Made by a program: the position numbers and the translations under genes | In this document: positions 5,661 through 6,829 of the stretch, one piece after another | How the letters are laid out: every line of letters starts with the position of its first letter | How positions within the stretch are numbered: the stretch's first letter is position 1 | Assembly (NCBI GenBank): GCA_937901485.1 | Contig: CALGTT010000122.1 | Coordinates: forward strand, 1 to 6,829 | DNA from: an uncultured Ruminococcus sp. | GTDB taxonomy: Bacteria; Bacillota; Clostridia; Oscillospirales; Ruminococcaceae | DNA length: 6,829 nt | Direction: 5' to 3' | The notes under the pieces: generated by a model | What the model was told of the DNA's origin: nothing | Seen by the model: only the letters and a program-made list of their open reading frames with translations | Database searches by the model: none

Positions 5661-6343
5661 TCGTGATCGAAAACAGGACGCTTCGCGGCGTTCTGAAATG
5701 GGTGATCCCCTTTGTGCTCATTCCAGCCGCCGTGCTTGCTGGTGCGCTGGTGTTCGAGGAGGCGCGGCATCTGTTCGTTTCCTTTGCCGTTGCCGCGCTT
5801 TCGGTGCTTTTGTTCCTTGCCGGCATTGAGCGCAGGCGGACGGGCACGCGGCGCATGGTGCTCACGGCGGTCATGACGGCACTGTGCATTGCTGGGCGGT
5901 TCATTCCGCTTTGCAAGCCCGTGACTGCTGTCATCATCCTCGCGGCGATGTACCTCGGCTGTGAGGCAGGCTTTCTGACGGGCGCAATGGCAGCTCTGCT
6001 GTCCAATTTCTTCTTCGGGCAAGGCCCGTGGACGGCATTCCAGATGCTTGCGTGGGGCATGATCGGATGGCTCGCCGGCATCCTTGCAGAGCCGCTGAAG
6101 CGGCACAGGGCAATGCTCCTGCTGTTCGGGGTGCTTGCAGGTGTGGCATATTCGATGATCATGGATGTCTGGACGGTGCTCCAGTACAACGGAAGCTTTG
6201 ATGTTTCGCTGTATCTTGCGAAATTCCTGACTGCCATTCCGCACATGCTCCTCTATGCGGCATCAAATTTCGTGTTCCTGCTCTGGATGGGCAAGCCCTT
6301 CGGGGAAAAGCTGGAACGAATACGGATCAAATACGGCGTTTAG
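5657..6343 (+). CDS. ECF transporter S component, probably corrinoid-specific
   Basis: This 228-residue membrane protein would be the substrate-binding subunit that docks on the adjacent T and ATPase proteins. It starts with GTG in a GTGA overlap with the preceding stop, after AGGGAGGG. Two N-terminal hydrophobic helices (about 13-32 and 39-57) precede the S-component core, which begins at RRMVLTAVMTALCIAGRF (65-82). The core continues with CEAGFLTGAMAALLSNFFFG (102-121), GPWTAFQMLAWGMIGWLAG (123-141), and helices near 152-170 and 188-211. The GPWTxxQMxxWG stretch and the Ala/Gly-rich helices are typical of a family of S components often tied to cobalamin genes. The upstream riboswitch and neighbouring DUF4430 proteins point to cobalamin or a corrinoid precursor; the sequence alone cannot separate these, so no symbol is given. 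Confidence 0.87.
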   Translation: MIVIENRTLRGVLKWVIPFVLIPAAVLAGALVFEEARHLFVSFAVAALSVLLFLAGIERRRTGTRRMVLTAVMTALCIAGRFIPLCKPVTAVIILAAMYLGCEAGFLTGAMAALLSNFFFGQGPWTAFQMLAWGMIGWLAGILAEPLKRHRAMLLLFGVLAGVAYSMIMDVWTVLQYNGSFDVSLYLAKFLTAIPHMLLYAASNFVFLLWMGKPFGEKLERIRIKYGV

Positions 6344-6351
6344 GAGGAAAT

Positions 6352-6615
6352 ATGGCGAATTCACGATATTTTGCAAACAAGGACTGCGAATACTTTCCCT
6401 GTCATGCAGGCGCGGACGCGGAGAATTTCAACTGCCTGTTCTGCTACTGTCCGCTGTACGCGCTGGGCGCGGAATGCGGCGGTGATTTCCGGATTCTGGA
6501 CAACGGTGTCAAGGACTGCTCGGACTGCCTGTTTCCGCATCTGCCGGAAAATTATGAGCACATCTGCGCGGACTGCGGAAAGATATGCCATAAAGAGGAT
6601 GCAAAATCCCATTGA
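6352..6615 (+). CDS. Cysteine-rich small-domain protein (cobalamin-associated type)
   Basis: This 87-residue, probably cytoplasmic protein has eleven cysteines: 12, 17, 28, 31, 33, 42, 56, 59, 72, 75 and 79. The opening SRYFANKDCEYFPCH and the following NCLFCYCPLY match the cysteine-rich small domain family (PF04071 type), which is found beside or fused to cobalamin biosynthesis and uptake genes. The cysteine spacing suggests metal binding, probably zinc or an iron-sulphur cluster; its biochemical role is unknown to me. The SD sequence AGGAGG (6342-6347) overlaps the TAG stop of the S-component gene and lies four bases before the ATG. It is therefore the likely last gene of the riboswitch operon, and its presence supports a corrinoid substrate for the transporter. 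No convincing hairpin terminator follows. Confidence 0.88.
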   Translation: MANSRYFANKDCEYFPCHAGADAENFNCLFCYCPLYALGAECGGDFRILDNGVKDCSDCLFPHLPENYEHICADCGKICHKEDAKSH

Positions 6616-6640
6616 CTTTGACTGCTTTTTTTTGTATAAT
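6612..6640 (+). promoter_or_regulatory. Sigma-A-type promoter of the downstream secreted enzyme gene
   Basis: TTGACT (6612-6617) and a perfect TATAAT (6635-6640) are 17 bases apart; the spacer contains an eight-T run (6626-6633). The -35 box overlaps the TGA stop of the Cys-rich gene (6613-6615). The predicted start is near 6646-6648, leaving a leader of about 54 bases with AAAGGAG at 6685-6691. This separates the last gene from the corrinoid operon. Confidence 0.85.
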
Positions 6641-6652
6641 TGTAACTACAAT
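6639..6652. promoter_or_regulatory. Palindrome over predicted transcription start, candidate operator
   Basis: ATTGTA-AC-TACAAT is a perfect inverted repeat with six-base arms. It begins in the last two bases of the -10 box and covers the predicted start site, a classic position for repressor binding. Its core TGTA-N2-TACA is operator-like, but no regulator gene is in the window. It is too short and AT-rich to act as a terminator. Confidence 0.45.
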
Positions 6653-6700
6653 ATGAATTGTTGTGTATGGGAAATCAATTCAGAAAAGGAGTCAGTTTGT

Positions 6701-6829
6701 ATGAGAATCATCAGAAAAACCACTGCCGCCCTGCTTGCAGGCATCATGGCACTGACCTCCGGCGTTGTCGGGATCAGCGGCTCTGCGGCAAATCATGCGC
6801 GTGTTGCCGTGCACGATCCGTCCATTGTC
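6701..6829 (+). CDS. Secreted protein, N-terminus only; probable GH43-type glycoside hydrolase
   Basis: The reading frame is open to the window end, giving 43 residues. A typical signal peptide (MRIIRK basic start, hydrophobic core about 8-25, cleavage probably after SAA near residue 30) is followed by NHARVAVHDPSIV. In glycoside hydrolase family 43 the mature protein often begins with an HDPSI-like motif whose Asp (here residue 39) is the general base, so an arabinan- or xylan-side-chain-active enzyme is the best guess. Only a few informative residues are visible, so this is tentative. The start is supported by AAAGGAG nine bases upstream and a dedicated promoter. It is probably unrelated to corrinoid uptake. 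Confidence 0.7.
   Translation, partial: MRIIRKTTAALLAGIMALTSGVVGISGSAANHARVAVHDPSIV

Noticed and set aside
6616..6660. Intrinsic terminator using the eight-T run after the Cys-rich gene
   Set aside because: No stable hairpin precedes the T-run; it fits better as the spacer between the -35 and -10 boxes of the next promoter.

Overview
The window looks like a chromosomal segment of a Gram-positive gut or rumen Bacillota, most likely Ruminococcus-like (Oscillospiraceae). This is inferred from GC-rich coding sequence with strong AGGAGG-type ribosome sites, textbook sigma-A promoters, a sortase-type surface protein with a Thr-rich stalk, and the start of a secreted protein resembling glycoside hydrolase family 43. 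All recognisable genes are on the + strand.

Layout. Bases 1-283 carry no convincing gene: they hold a 140-bp direct repeat (at least 1.4 copies, probably continuing left), small hairpins and an AT-rich stretch with a repeated TTCACTATTCA. A consensus promoter (284-312) is followed by a compact cobalamin-type riboswitch (about 320-420) and a composite terminator-like structure (437-504). Downstream is a tight seven-gene cluster, 564-6615: (1) a 64-residue protein resembling one homing-endonuclease-associated repeat; (2) a secreted, probably wall-anchored protein with a DUF4430-like beta-grasp domain, Ig-like domain, Thr-rich stalk and NPASG sorting-like signal; (3) a membrane protein with an extracellular alpha/alpha-toroid-type repeat region, two membrane helices and a C-terminal DUF4430 domain; (4) the ECF transporter T subunit; (5) both ECF ATPases fused in one polypeptide; (6) an ECF S component; (7) an 87-residue cysteine-rich protein of the type found near cobalamin genes. 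Most junctions overlap (11, 4, 28 and 4 bases), so these genes are probably translationally coupled.

How it fits together. The riboswitch and the Cys-rich protein suggest that the ECF substrate is cobalamin or another corrinoid or precursor. The two surface proteins use the folds that make up vertebrate intrinsic factor and transcobalamin: an alpha-helical toroid plus a DUF4430 beta domain. The inferred model is a surface capture system in which a wall-anchored and a membrane-tethered corrinoid binder hand ligand to the ECF S component, all shut off when intracellular cobalamin is high. Ligand binding is not proven by the sequence.

After the cluster, a second consensus promoter (6612-6640), overlapping the last stop codon and followed by a palindrome over the predicted start site, drives a secreted protein cut by the window end (6701 onward). 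It is probably a GH43-type polysaccharide hydrolase and functionally separate from the corrinoid genes.
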